Part shown: one piece after another, positions 8,375 to 16,853 of the stretch
Layout of the letters: each line of letters starts with the position of its first letter
Position numbering within the stretch: the stretch's first letter is position 1
Source of the DNA: an uncultured Selenomonadales bacterium
GTDB taxonomy: Bacteria > Bacillota > Negativicutes > Acidaminococcales > Acidaminococcaceae
Assembly: GCA_900315925.1 (NCBI GenBank)
Contig: ONAV01000005.1
Span: 1-56,495, forward strand
DNA: 56,495 bases
Reading direction: 5' to 3'
Notes under the pieces: generated by a model
The model's input: only the letters and a program-made list of their open reading frames with translations
Database searches by the model: none
What the model was told of the DNA's origin: nothing
Program-made: the position numbers and the translations under genes

Positions 8375-8817
8375 TTGTTTACCTCCTTAAAAATCATTTT
8401 TTCGAATTCTTTTTCATCATAGGGCTTTAAATCAGCAATTTCAGCACAGATAGCTGCAGCATCAGTAATGTTACTGGCTTCCAGAAATTCGATCAGTTTT
8501 CGGTACAAAGATCCATATTCATCACAATGTAACTGTTCCGGCCATTGAAGTGGGCAGTACTCACAATGGATTTCCTCATCGTTTATCCAGTTTGCTTCCT
8601 GATAGAGCATTGCGGCCTGACATGCAAAACAATAATTCCTGGGGTTTCGTTCTTCTGCTGAAAAATGAAGACATAATAATTCTTTCTTAAGCTTGTCCAA
8701 CGCGCCGTAAGCATTGTAATAACCGTTGCCGGAGTAATTTTTCCGGGCGGCAATCTGGATATTTTCTGATAATAACAGCCAAAGTTTCCTGTGTCCTTCA
8801 TAATTAAAAAATTCCAT
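8371..8817 (-). CDS. Cys-rich small protein of unknown function
   Basis: 148 residues with two Cys pairs, CFAC near residue 64 and CEYC near residue 86, spaced like a zinc-binding site. The rest is helical and acidic. It has a GAGGAGAG ribosome binding site and is coupled to the downstream 90-residue gene. I do not recognise the family. Position upstream of YqaJ suggests an accessory role in element DNA metabolism. Confidence 0.6.
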   Translation of the reverse strand: MEFFNYEGHRKLWLLLSENIQIAARKNYSGNGYYNAYGALDKLKKELLCLHFSAEERNPRNYCFACQAAMLYQEANWINDEEIHCEYCPLQWPEQLHCDEYGSLYRKLIEFLEASNITDAAAICAEIADLKPYDEKEFEKMIFKEVNK

Positions 8818-8832
8818 AAATCATCTCTCCTC

Positions 8833-9039
8833 TCATTTAATCAACGCCAAAAACAGACCTACATATCCAACAGCGAATATGCCGACGAACAGCAAGAAAA
8901 TCGACCTGATCAGGGAGACTTCGCCTGCAATAGGACGGATATCTTCCCTGAACTTCCTTACTGCATCCATCAGGATTCTTGCCAGCAGATAAACACTGGC
9001 ATACAACAACACCAAAAAACTTAAGACAACCTTGCGCAT
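8833..9039 (-). CDS. Small two-helix membrane protein
   Basis: 68 residues with hydrophobic segments at 4-22 and 45-66 and a basic stretch between them. GAGGTG lies 7 bases before the ATG. It is the first gene of the leftward operon, 16 bases from the next. A phage-like accessory membrane protein is possible; no function can be assigned. Confidence 0.5.
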   Translation of the reverse strand: MRKVVLSFLVLLYASVYLLARILMDAVRKFREDIRPIAGEVSLIRSIFLLFVGIFAVGYVGLFLALIK

Positions 9040-9369
9040 ATAAACACCTCACTTTCTTTTCCAGCCTGTAAAGTCGGCCATACTCCAGATTTCCTGGAAA
9101 ACAAATACGACCGCCCGCTATTAAACGGACGGCCGTCAAAGTCTATGGGGTATGGGCACCGTTACACACAGCCGTAAAGCCCCAGAAGAAATACCTGTCG
9201 CCGGCAATTCGTAACGGTTTGGAATCATAAAAGTTCAATTCTTTGAAGCAAAAAAAATAAAATTTTTAATTCAATGCCTTTAATATGTGAAATATATTGA
9301 AGTAATGATAGGCTAGCAACAGCGAAGCGAAATGCTTGCTGCTGACTTTAACTATAAAGGAGACAACTC
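9040..9369. promoter_or_regulatory. Divergent control region of the element
   Basis: A 330-base gene-free stretch between the leftward recombination operon and the rightward XRE/Rep operon. It holds an exact 8-bp inverted repeat ACCGTTAC (9158-9165) / GTAACGGT (9211-9218) enclosing 45 bases, a GC-rich imperfect palindrome around 9107-9136, and a very AT-rich segment at 9240-9310. No convincing -35/-10 pair is seen. It is the natural place for operators of the 68-residue XRE protein. Confidence 0.45.
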
Positions 9370-9576
9370 ATGTCAGATTCTTTACGTCAACGTCGTAAGA
9401 AGCTGGGATTGCGGCTTCTTGACGTGGCAAAACATACCGGTGTGTCGATAGGCAGCGTATATAATTACGAGACTGGTCGGCCAGGCGGCGTAATCAAAGA
9501 CAAATTCCAGGCGGTCATAGATTTTTATGACAAAATGGAAAAAGAGAAACAGGAGAAAGAAAATGCTGAATCCTGA
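9370..9576 (+). CDS. XRE-family helix-turn-helix regulator
   Basis: 68 residues, almost entirely one Cro/C1-type HTH: LRQRRKKLGLRLLDVAKHTG then VSIGSVYNYETGRPGG, with a short charged helical tail. AAAGGAGA lies 7 bases upstream of the ATG. First gene of the rightward operon; its stop overlaps the next start. Likely autoregulates the divergent control region. Confidence 0.8.
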   Translation: MSDSLRQRRKKLGLRLLDVAKHTGVSIGSVYNYETGRPGGVIKDKFQAVIDFYDKMEKEKQEKENAES

Positions 9577-10168
9577 AGCGACAGAACTTTCCCGCAATGC
9601 GTTACCATTGCAGTTGGAAAACCTTAAACAATCATATCCGTTTTTCCGGGTAATCTATGTGACCGACAGCGTTTATGACGGAAATGATATGTGTGCCAAG
9701 ATGGACTACTATAATTGGATAGATGCGACGGCCCTGGATCTTGAAGGCAGACCCCACAACATTCAGCTTAAGGCGAGAGAACCTGGACATAACGATCTGG
9801 TATTCATTGTCAGACATGTTACAGATGCCGACATGATTCGCAATCCATATTTTGGCTTTACCTTTGGCGGCGAAAAGTATTCATTCGTTCTGAACAACAT
9901 TGAAATTTTCTGTGAGATGGTTAACGACATAATTTATAACGTGCGGGCATCGGATCTGATGGCCCTGGAGTTTGACACAGGCGGCGAAGACAATCCGTTT
10001 ATTAAAAACGTTTGCTGCCAGGAATATGTCGATTCATCCGGTAACAAATTTCATTCCGGTAATTTTTACGCATTTATTTCCGTAGATAAAATCATAGAAC
10101 TTAAAGAGCGTCTGCTGAAAGCAGAGAACAGAGAGCATTATGAGCATACGCACAAGCAAAAACTGTAA
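9563..10168 (+). CDS. Unknown protein of the Rep operon
   Basis: 201 residues starting at the ATG at 9563, preceded by AGGAGAAAGAA inside the end of the XRE gene; a longer frame from 9527 lacks a site. The protein is acidic, mixed alpha/beta, with no membrane segment and no motif I recognise. It overlaps the next gene by 29 bases. Context suggests a role in element maintenance. Confidence 0.6.
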   Translation: MLNPEATELSRNALPLQLENLKQSYPFFRVIYVTDSVYDGNDMCAKMDYYNWIDATALDLEGRPHNIQLKAREPGHNDLVFIVRHVTDADMIRNPYFGFTFGGEKYSFVLNNIEIFCEMVNDIIYNVRASDLMALEFDTGGEDNPFIKNVCCQEYVDSSGNKFHSGNFYAFISVDKIIELKERLLKAENREHYEHTHKQKL

Positions 10169-10598
10169 ACAGCAGATTTTATCTGACAGGTCGCCAGTCA
10201 GATCTTTACTTGAGAGCATGCTGACGGCAGCCATGGCCTGGGTCGCCCGCAAAAAAGATAAACAAACCGGTAAAAGGATTGGCCGGGTTACCCAGGTCGA
10301 AGATATAATAAAGTATGGTAAGGATTCATTCAGTCTTCATGGCCGATGTGGGGAAAAAACGATCAGTATCAATGATATCCGGGGCGAAGCCGTATTCCTC
10401 AGGGTGTTACCTTCAGGCAAAATGGATACTGCAGACTATTTCCTGTTCTGTCTGGGCGGAGGGAATTATATCCTGACTGATTGGGGAACTGTCTGGCGGG
10501 TATTGGATAAGCTTAAAGGAAAAGGGGTAGTTATTTACGCTGATTGCTGGCGGCTCAATAAAAATAGTTTTCTTGCACTGCTGGACGTGATGACCTGA
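10140..10598 (+). CDS. Unknown basic protein of the Rep operon
   Basis: 152 residues with a Lys/Arg-rich first half (ARKKDKQTGKRIGR) and a compact second half rich in beta strands. The start overlaps the upstream gene; a weak GAGAG site precedes it, and an internal ATG near 10218 with GAGAGC is an alternative. No family recognised. Confidence 0.5.
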   Translation: MSIRTSKNCKQQILSDRSPVRSLLESMLTAAMAWVARKKDKQTGKRIGRVTQVEDIIKYGKDSFSLHGRCGEKTISINDIRGEAVFLRVLPSGKMDTADYFLFCLGGGNYILTDWGTVWRVLDKLKGKGVVIYADCWRLNKNSFLALLDVMT

Positions 10599-10610
10599 TC
10601 TGATTTAATA

Positions 10611-10638
10611 TTGCGTTCCTCTGAAGGTATGATATAAT
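10611..10638 (+). promoter_or_regulatory. Promoter of the Rep leader
   Basis: TTGCGT (10611-10616), 16 bases, TATAAT (10633-10638). Transcription should begin near 10645, at the left edge of the large hairpin. Confidence 0.6.
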
Positions 10639-10649
10639 ATGTAAAATAA

Positions 10650-10750
10650 TTATGTCGGTTTCTCGCTGAAAATTTTTCTGTAGAAAATGGATGCAGCGTA
10701 AGCGTAGAGCCATTTTCGTTAAACAGAATTTTTCCTAGAAACCGACATAA
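10650..10750. repeat. 101-base hairpin between promoter and Rep gene
   Basis: The outer arms TTATGTCGGTTTCT (10650-10663) and AGAAACCGACATAA (10737-10750) pair perfectly over 14 bp. Inside, GAAAATTTTTCTGT (10668-10681) pairs imperfectly with ACAGAATTTTTC (10723-10734), and AAAATGG (10684-10690) pairs with CCATTTT (10710-10716). A small CCCC-tctc-GGGG hairpin follows before the Rep start. It could be an mRNA leader or antisense-control target, or the replication origin recognised by the Rep protein. Confidence 0.75.
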
Positions 10751-10789
10751 ACCCACCCCTCTCGGGGGGAGAATTGAGAGTGTATTGCT

Positions 10790-12262
10790 ATGATTCATAC
10801 CTTTGAGATCTACTACCCGCTGAACAGAAGATCGGCTGTGTACTGCGTGGCAAATCTTAACAGGATAGCCAGAGAGTATGGGCCGCAAAACGGCAAACCC
10901 AGATATTTCAGTGATGCATACGTCCATGAGTTTTTGGATGGTAATCTGAATTCACTCATATATCATACGGAGTTTCTGTTTCTTGGGCTGCACCATATAA
11001 AGTTTACAAAAAAGCCTATAACAGCAAGTTCTGCTTTATATTTCATTTACTTCCGTATCGAACCGGAGGTATTTATCACACACAATTACTCTCTTAACCT
11101 GTTCCAGTGTAATGAAAACAATTATGATGCTTTGCAGTCCCGCTTTGGAGAAGTAGTGTATCAGATTTTCCCAAAAGCGATTGAACACAGACCGCTGGAA
11201 GGAAGCATTATTGACTGTTTGCCTGATGAAGAAGAAAGAAGATATGCCCGTGATCTTGAATTCAGATATGATTTGCAGCAGCTAAACCGGGATGAGCTGG
11301 AATTCTATCGGTTCCGTTATATTTATTCCATTTTATATTTGGGTCTTGCTAAAATAGCCCGCGTTGACTATACCGCTGATTTCCACTGTGAATATCCTGA
11401 TACTTTTATAAAGCTGGTGCGACGTTCCTACGTTGACCACGATAGAAAAAAAAGGAAGTTGTACCTGAACAATGATAACTATCTGGCTGCATATCATAAG
11501 ACGGTAGATGGTTTTGTGATTTATGGTAAGCAGAAAAAGTACATGCTGTCCCGGTATGATGAGAAACCAAATATTGAGCAGTTAAGACAGGCGGCTGCCA
11601 ACGTCATCCGTATCGAATATGTCTGGAAATGCCGCGACCGAAAAAAACAGATTCAATTTACACGGCTGAATCTGCCAGCCAGAGGTCAGATTACTTATGT
11701 ATCAACCCCCAGCCTCTGTGGAATGATGCCTTATATCATTCAGGATATTGGCGCGGGTAAGCTGCGTGAAGAGTATTATAAGCATATTGGCGGCGGTCAG
11801 TGGATGTCCGATTACCACTGGTATGATAAAACTCTGGCTAAATCTGATCTGACAGAAACAATGAAGCAAAGAGTGTACAGACTGGCTTACCTGATATCAG
11901 AAGTACGACATCTGAATCAAAGTGAAGCTGCATTTGTTCAGGGTAGGGATATACAGCGCAAACGCGGCCCTGAAACATTACATGTTCAAGGACATAAGGA
12001 CGTTTTTCGTAATTACATAAATATAATGCGCAGACTTGGACTGCAGCCGTTTCGAATTCCAGAAACAGAGAATTGGAAGGTCAATGGCAAGATCGTAACT
12101 CATGTATCCTCTGAATATGATAATTTCACCATGGTAGATATGGGCATTGAGAACCACGAGATACTTAACTGGATATGCGAGCACGAAGCCGACTACGTCA
12201 ATTATGAAAGCACAGTTGCCGATCTGAAGGCCATGTATAACCGGTACCGTCCTACTGATTGA
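10790..12262 (+). CDS. Putative replication initiation protein (gene II/X-like)
   Basis: 490 residues. The centre has KIARVDYTADFHCEYPDTF, resembling the RIDY-type strand of phage/plasmid replication proteins of the II/X and Rep_trans groups, and later NVIRIEYVWKCRDRKKQIQF, like the R-x-E strand of the same proteins. The C-terminal third is helical. It sits directly after the 101-base hairpin, which fits an initiator beside its origin. The ribosome binding site is weak (TTGAGAG, 10 bases). The assignment rests on motif likeness and context; the catalytic Tyr is not identified. Confidence 0.5.
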   Translation: MIHTFEIYYPLNRRSAVYCVANLNRIAREYGPQNGKPRYFSDAYVHEFLDGNLNSLIYHTEFLFLGLHHIKFTKKPITASSALYFIYFRIEPEVFITHNYSLNLFQCNENNYDALQSRFGEVVYQIFPKAIEHRPLEGSIIDCLPDEEERRYARDLEFRYDLQQLNRDELEFYRFRYIYSILYLGLAKIARVDYTADFHCEYPDTFIKLVRRSYVDHDRKKRKLYLNNDNYLAAYHKTVDGFVIYGKQKKYMLSRYDEKPNIEQLRQAAANVIRIEYVWKCRDRKKQIQFTRLNLPARGQITYVSTPSLCGMMPYIIQDIGAGKLREEYYKHIGGGQWMSDYHWYDKTLAKSDLTETMKQRVYRLAYLISEVRHLNQSEAAFVQGRDIQRKRGPETLHVQGHKDVFRNYINIMRRLGLQPFRIPETENWKVNGKIVTHVSSEYDNFTMVDMGIENHEILNWICEHEADYVNYESTVADLKAMYNRYRPTD

Positions 12263-12339
12263 ATTTCAATATTACCCTGCGTGCGCCAAAACACAGAATG
12301 GGTTATTTCAATGTCATTAAGTTAAGATTTTTCGAAAAA

Positions 12340-12371
12340 AATACCCTCTGCTCATTTAAGCAGAGGGTATT
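12340..12371. terminator. Bidirectional terminator between convergent genes
   Basis: AATACCCTCTGC-tcatttaa-GCAGAGGGTATT is a perfect 12-bp stem flanked by an A-run on the left and TTTATATT on the right. It separates the Rep gene from the convergent gene ending at 12431. Confidence 0.85.
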
Positions 12372-12430
12372 TTATATTCTCTATTGCATTTTTCGATAAT
12401 ACATACTTGTAAAAATGGGATTTATATTAT

Positions 12431-13069
12431 TTAAAAATAATTATTCCTCATGTAATCATTTACAAGTTTATGAAGGGGGTTGTCTGGTTTTTGATTTTCT
12501 TTTGTTATATTATCTTTCTTTAAAATTCCTTGCCGTGCTTCATTTGATCTAATAAAAAGTTCAGTAGCAATAATTTTATCTCTTGCTACCACCTTATTTT
12601 CGGAAAAAATCACTGCTAAATCATATAACGCATCTGGTTCGCAGTCCTTTGCTCTATGAACTAACCCTATACAAGCTTGTGCCATATAATCTCCACTCGA
12701 TGCTCTATCACGAAAAAAATTTAATAAAATATCAAAATCTATATTATAACGTTCCGTATTCTGCTGATAGGTCGGAAGCCATTGATTATTATACTGTTCA
12801 TGATTTTCTTCACTATTTTTATACTGTACAGGCTCTTTTTCACCATATTTGCGAAAGAGCTTTGATGCACATAAAAATGCTGCCACAAGTATTATAATTG
12901 GTGCTCCCACGCCTATTGGAAAGAAAGCAATGCCACAAAATAGCAAAAAACCACCCAAAAGCCAGCCAGATACACCGCCTTCTTTTATGACGCTGAACGC
13001 TTCGGAAATAAGCTCTAAACCAAATAAAAAAAACATTACAAGAAAGCAAAATCCCACAAAATAACCCAT
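12431..13069 (-). CDS. Membrane protein with Sel1-like C-terminus
   Basis: 212 residues from the ATG at 13069, which has GAGGTG 5 bases upstream; a longer frame lacks a site. Two or three membrane helices occupy residues 1-70, followed by a polar Gln/Asn linker and a helical domain (ASSGDYMAQACIGLVHRA, DALYDLAVIFSE, DKIIATELFIRS) that looks like one or two Sel1/TPR-type repeats. Function unknown. Upstream lie several AT-rich -10-like sequences. Confidence 0.6.
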   Translation of the reverse strand: MGYFVGFCFLVMFFLFGLELISEAFSVIKEGGVSGWLLGGFLLFCGIAFFPIGVGAPIIILVAAFLCASKLFRKYGEKEPVQYKNSEENHEQYNNQWLPTYQQNTERYNIDFDILLNFFRDRASSGDYMAQACIGLVHRAKDCEPDALYDLAVIFSENKVVARDKIIATELFIRSNEARQGILKKDNITKENQKPDNPLHKLVNDYMRNNYF

Positions 13070-13247
13070 ATTGCACCTCGTATAGAATAATAGTATCCCA
13101 AAAATTATACGTATGAGAATTTTCGTTCTTATTATATCATAAAATTTTTTGCTGGGCAAAACCAAAATTTGACGTAACTCAATGACATTGATGGTTTGTT
13201 TTCAGTTAAGCTGGCTTTTATTCGCCGGAAACACTATAACCCATAAA

Positions 13248-13293
13248 ACAAAAAAGGAGCTGGCGCCAGATTATATAACCTGACAACAGCTCC
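13248..13293 (-). terminator. Possible minus-strand terminator
   Basis: On the minus strand GGAGCTG (13293-13287) pairs with CAGCTCC (13262-13256) around a 24-base loop, followed by T6. No minus-strand gene leads into it directly, so it either stops read-through or ends an unannotated antisense transcript. Confidence 0.4.
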
Positions 13294-13314
13294 ATTCTCA
13301 TTTTGGCAGCTTGT

Positions 13315-13343
13315 TTGACAGTTCATTTCATATCTGATAAAAT
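13315..13343 (+). promoter_or_regulatory. Strong sigma-70 promoter for the structured RNA
   Basis: TTGACA (13315-13320), 17 bases, TAAAAT (13338-13343): near consensus. No open reading frame with a ribosome binding site follows. Confidence 0.7.
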
Positions 13344-13348
13344 TTAAA

Positions 13349-13781
13349 TGCCAGATGAGTGGATGGAAGCATCTCCTGTCGAAGCTCACCAATCTGGAGG
13401 AGGTCCGAGGATGCTCTGACAGGACCGACTTAAAAGGACTAAAGAACTGGTCTGCAAGTGGGCATGAGGCCCTTACTGCCCCAGTTAATTCTTTAGTAAC
13501 AAAAGGTGTTTGATTGAAAGTTCGCCCGGTACTTGAAACGCCGGTGTCCAACTTTCTTTCAGCGTCTTTTGTGAGCTTCTTCATGGTGATCCCCCCCAGC
13601 GATTGCTGCTGGGTTGGCTTGACCCATGCTGAAGTAAAAATAGAGCGATTCCTCGTGAATCCGTTTGATGTTTTTCATCAGGTGGCCATGATATGGATTC
13701 GCTCCAACAAAAGGGCTCTCCGCCTGTACCACCCGGTTTGTTACCGGGAGAGGTCCAGGAATAACGGAAGGGCCTTTTTTA
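13349..13781 (+). ncRNA. Candidate large structured non-coding RNA, family unknown
   Basis: About 430 bases of stacked helices: CCAGAT/ATCTGG closing a first domain; GGTCC/GGACC; ACTAAAGAA (13438-13446) with TTCTTTAGT (13489-13497); GGGCA/TGCCC; GAAAGTT/AACTTTC around CCGG/CCGG; CATGG/CCATG around CCCAGC/GCTGGG; GAGCGATTCC/GGATTCGCTC; CCGTTTGATG (13661-13670) with CATCAGGTGG (13676-13685); CCCGGT/ACCGGG. Several pairs are G-U on the + strand but A-C on the minus strand, so the RNA should be read on +. AGGCCCTT in one hairpin loop (13467-13474) is complementary to AAGGGCCT before the T-run at 13775. No coding frame with a start signal exists. Size and mobile context recall ROOL/GOLLD-type RNAs, but I cannot match it to one. 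Confidence 0.6.
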
Positions 13782-14001
13782 TTTCTCTTTGCGCCCAGCG
13801 TGGCCCAAGAGGTGGACCCGCACGGAAAAGCAGACATACAGTATATAGGAAAAACAACGTTGTAACCATGTTGGATGTCACAAAAGCCAGCATTTATGCT
13901 AGTTTCAGAATTAACTTATCTGAAAAATGGCTATGATTTTATGATTATCAAACATGTATTCGTAATAAATTACATCTGTAGAAATACGGACAATTAAAAA
14001 T

Positions 14002-14020
14002 TCCGGATTTTGAATCCGGA
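14002..14020 (-). terminator. Terminator after vsr
   Basis: On the minus strand TCCGGATT-caa-AATCCGGA, an 8-bp stem, is followed by ATTTTTAATT. Confidence 0.75.
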
Positions 14021-14026
14021 GGAAGT

Positions 14027-14476
14027 TTACAGCTCGCAATACTGCTGCTCTGAATTTAAGAACTGGATACAGTCACTGACGACCTGGTTTGCAATCTCTG
14101 CAGACCGGGCCATATTTTTTACCGTACATTCCCATACGATGAGGCATTTAATGTTCTTTGCCGCCAGCATTTCCGCAACAGCACGGTCGCGGGCAATGTT
14201 ATTTATAAATTTGTTGTTCCAGTAATCCTGTCTGGTTTTCGGAACGTACGCATATTTACATCCGGTATGCCGATGCCAGAAACAACCATGTACAAAGATC
14301 GCGGTACGATATTTAGCCAGATACAGATCAGGGTGTCCGGGAATATAGCTGACGTTTTTTCTGTAACGCAGACCCTTTGAAAACAGCAGCTTGCGGAAGA
14401 TAATTTCAGGCTTTGTGTCCTTGCTTCGTATTGCCGCCATGTTTCGGCTTCGTTCTTCGCTGGATTTTATATCCAT
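14027..14476 (-). CDS. vsr: Very short patch repair endonuclease
   Basis: 149 residues. SSEERSRNMAAIRSKDTKPE at the N-terminus, GHPDLYL with the catalytic Asp, IFVHGCFWHRHTGC and the C-terminal VIWEC define the Vsr family, which nicks next to the T of T:G mismatches formed when 5-methylcytosine deaminates. Its ATG overlaps the stop of the restriction enzyme gene (TAATG), so the two are translationally coupled. Presence beside a cytosine-5 methylase is the classical Dcm-Vsr arrangement. Last gene of the operon. Confidence 0.95.
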   Translation of the reverse strand: MDIKSSEERSRNMAAIRSKDTKPEIIFRKLLFSKGLRYRKNVSYIPGHPDLYLAKYRTAIFVHGCFWHRHTGCKYAYVPKTRQDYWNNKFINNIARDRAVAEMLAAKNIKCLIVWECTVKNMARSAEIANQVVSDCIQFLNSEQQYCEL

Positions 14477-15663
14477 TATTCCGTTTCTTTCTCCTGTACA
14501 TATTCAATAAATTTTTTCAGACTCCAAATCTGACTTCGCCATTCTCCCGGATAAGACCTGATGTATTCACTGGGTACTACCAGCGTAACTTTTTCTGCAG
14601 ACATTTCCTCCATCTGTTTGGAAGACATTCCCTGTTGAAGCGTGCATAAGAACTTTGTTTCACCTCGTAGCCGATCAGCTTCGTTCAATATCTGGCGCCA
14701 CCGATCTTTACATGTGGTTTTAGCTGCCAGAGATGTCAGTTTGTCAGTTCTGAATAATGGGTTATGATAAGCTGCGCCTGACGGAAAAATAAAATCCGGA
14801 GTTTTGTTTCCTTCTGTGATAACTTGGGGTTCATATGATACGCCGTTGCCGTCAAAAAGGGCAGCCAGATGATGTTCCAAACTCTTACCTGCGCGGCTCA
14901 TTCTTCGATTAATCAATGATTTGGCAAGTTTAATGAACTCGTCAATACTTGTGAATCCGCGTTGTATGGACGGCCATTCAAGAGCGTGTTCGACCGCTTT
15001 GAAGACCCGGTACTCTTCAATGGTCCAGTCTACCAGCTTTTTGTCTGGATCTGTATGGATATATTCTTCGTGATCGTAAACTTCTCCCTGAATCTGCCTT
15101 GCAACCTTTGCCATGACTTTAGTCTCCGGAAATTTTGCATCCGGCCCCAAGCTGGTGATAAAACGTTCAATAGCTGCAGCTTCTTTCGTTTCAAACTGAA
15201 TGGAGCCGGTATCGATCAGATTATTGGTCTGAGCCGGACTCATTCCGAATGCATCCAGAAACTGATCGATCAGGTCAGCGTTATCCAGTACAAAGGCCTG
15301 GTAATCTTCGTCAGAGTATTTTACCAGTACAAACAGAGAACCTGTGTATTCCGGTCGCAGAAATTCAAATCCGCGCCCAAATCTGGTAATCCGATATTCG
15401 TTACGTGTCCCGCATCCATAATAAATAAAACGCGAATTCGTAACTGTCCCATCTTGCCAGGCTATTTTAACAAATCTGTCCTGGTTTTGCCCTTTTTGGA
15501 AAGACTGCCCAAATAGAATTGGAACGGCTGGTTTGGATAAATACAGACCGGCCTGATGGGCTCCGGTTTTACCGGTATCATTGGCTGCGAGAAATTTGCA
15601 GAAAGCCATTTTTCCGCCCATTACTGATATTATTGCCTGTGATGCGAGGTTCTGCATATCCAT
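14476..15663 (-). CDS. EcoRII-family type II restriction endonuclease
   Basis: 395 residues from the ATG at 15663 (AAGGA 6 bases upstream; the frame opens earlier at 15684). The N-terminal half matches the effector-binding part of EcoRII in layout, and the C-terminal half has TPDFIFPSGAAYHNP, AAKTTCKDRWRQILNEADR and a late VVPSEY, the EcoRII-C nuclease signature (PD...K-x-x-x-K). EcoRII cuts CCWGG sites; the same specificity is likely here given the Dcm-like partner and Vsr, but is inferred. Lies 22 bases after the methylase stop. Confidence 0.88.
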   Translation of the reverse strand: MDMQNLASQAIISVMGGKMAFCKFLAANDTGKTGAHQAGLYLSKPAVPILFGQSFQKGQNQDRFVKIAWQDGTVTNSRFIYYGCGTRNEYRITRFGRGFEFLRPEYTGSLFVLVKYSDEDYQAFVLDNADLIDQFLDAFGMSPAQTNNLIDTGSIQFETKEAAAIERFITSLGPDAKFPETKVMAKVARQIQGEVYDHEEYIHTDPDKKLVDWTIEEYRVFKAVEHALEWPSIQRGFTSIDEFIKLAKSLINRRMSRAGKSLEHHLAALFDGNGVSYEPQVITEGNKTPDFIFPSGAAYHNPLFRTDKLTSLAAKTTCKDRWRQILNEADRLRGETKFLCTLQQGMSSKQMEEMSAEKVTLVVPSEYIRSYPGEWRSQIWSLKKFIEYVQEKETE

Positions 15664-15685
15664 AAGATATCCTTTCCTGTACAAC

Positions 15686-16825
15686 CTATGATTCTACTGA
15701 TTCTGCTCCTGTTTCCAGTTCGTTCAGTTTCGCTACAATCAGCTGCGCGACGTCTGTCATAAGCGGTACTACGACTGAATTGCCAAACTGTTTATACGCC
15801 TGTGTATCTGATACTGGTATCCTGAATGTATCCGGGAATCCCTGTAGTCTTGCACATTCTCTGGGTGTCAGTTTACGCGGATTGCGTCCTTTCTGTTCAA
15901 TCAGAACTTCGGAACCGTCTTTATAGTATCTGGCGCTGAGTGTCCTTGCAACACCGTTTACGGGGGCAATACCATAGCCGAAACCGTTACCGGCTGCCTT
16001 GTGCTTGGCTGCGTAATCCTGTAGGTACTGCCACAGCTTATCTGACAGAGTGTACTTATCAGAGACATTATCCTGAAGGATATCGGCAACTACCGGCTTT
16101 GGTGATACCGGTGTAATATTAAAATCGAATTTAATGTCTGATCCGAAACGTACTTTATCAAATCCGACAATGATAATGCGTTCCCGGTGCTGCGGAACGT
16201 AATGCTGACCATCGATCACTTGGTAAAAAATCTCATATCCCAGCTCAATCAGTGATTCCCTGATGACTTGAAACGTATGGCCCTTGTCGTGGCTGCAGAG
16301 GTTCTTTACGTTTTCCAGCATAAACGCTTTCGGTCGTTTAGCTTTCAGTATCCTGCATACATCAAAAAACAGAGTACCCTGAGTTTTATCTTCAAATCCT
16401 GTGGCCCGCCCCAAGCTGTTCTTCTTGGATACGCCCGCAATCGAAAACGGCTGGCATGGAAACCCGGCTACCAAAACATCGTGATCCGGAATGTTTTTGG
16501 CATCAACTTTTGTTATGTCGCCGTCCGGCACTTCACCGAAGTTTGCGAAGTAAGTGCGCTGACAGTATTTGTTCCATTCATTAGAATATACACAACTGCC
16601 TCCGGCAGTTTCAAAAGCGATACGCATACCACCAATACCGGCGAACAAATCAATAAATGTAAAATTTCCGCTTTTCAGACTGCGTTTCTGCTTCTGCTGT
16701 TCAAACAGATCCATAATGGCGAAGGATATGCATTCCTGGATGGTCTGTCCGGAATATTTCGCATATTCTGCCAGTTCTTCATAAACTATATCGTCTAATC
16801 GAATGTGTAGTTGTTTATTTGCCAT
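15686..16825 (-). CDS. DNA (cytosine-5) methyltransferase with N-terminal ribbon-helix-helix domain
   Basis: 379 residues. Residues 1-50 ([20 protein letters not shown], then [14 protein letters not shown]) look like a ribbon-helix-helix DNA-binding domain. The methylase follows with motif [13 protein letters not shown], motif [13 protein letters not shown] (catalytic Cys), motif VI ENVKN, motif [15 protein letters not shown], a target-recognition region and motif X QFGNSVV. It protects DNA from the EcoRII-like enzyme, probably modifying CCWGG. The fused domain likely represses its own promoter, the role the N-terminus plays in M.EcoRII. First gene of the M-R-V operon. Confidence 0.93.
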   Translation of the reverse strand: MANKQLHIRLDDIVYEELAEYAKYSGQTIQECISFAIMDLFEQQKQKRSLKSGNFTFIDLFAGIGGMRIAFETAGGSCVYSNEWNKYCQRTYFANFGEVPDGDITKVDAKNIPDHDVLVAGFPCQPFSIAGVSKKNSLGRATGFEDKTQGTLFFDVCRILKAKRPKAFMLENVKNLCSHDKGHTFQVIRESLIELGYEIFYQVIDGQHYVPQHRERIIIVGFDKVRFGSDIKFDFNITPVSPKPVVADILQDNVSDKYTLSDKLWQYLQDYAAKHKAAGNGFGYGIAPVNGVARTLSARYYKDGSEVLIEQKGRNPRKLTPRECARLQGFPDTFRIPVSDTQAYKQFGNSVVVPLMTDVAQLIVAKLNELETGAESVES

Positions 16826-16853
16826 TCTTTGCGCCTTTCGTTAATTAATTTCT

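Noticed and set aside
10650-10750. Retron-like msr/msd element
   Set aside because: The inverted repeats recall one, but there is no reverse transcriptase nearby.
13349-13781. RNase P RNA, SRP RNA or 6S RNA
   Set aside because: The diagnostic conserved segments of these RNAs are not present.
13234-13936. Open frames of 92-140 codons on both strands in the structured region
   Set aside because: None has a plausible start signal or protein-like composition, and the helices and promoter fit an RNA better.
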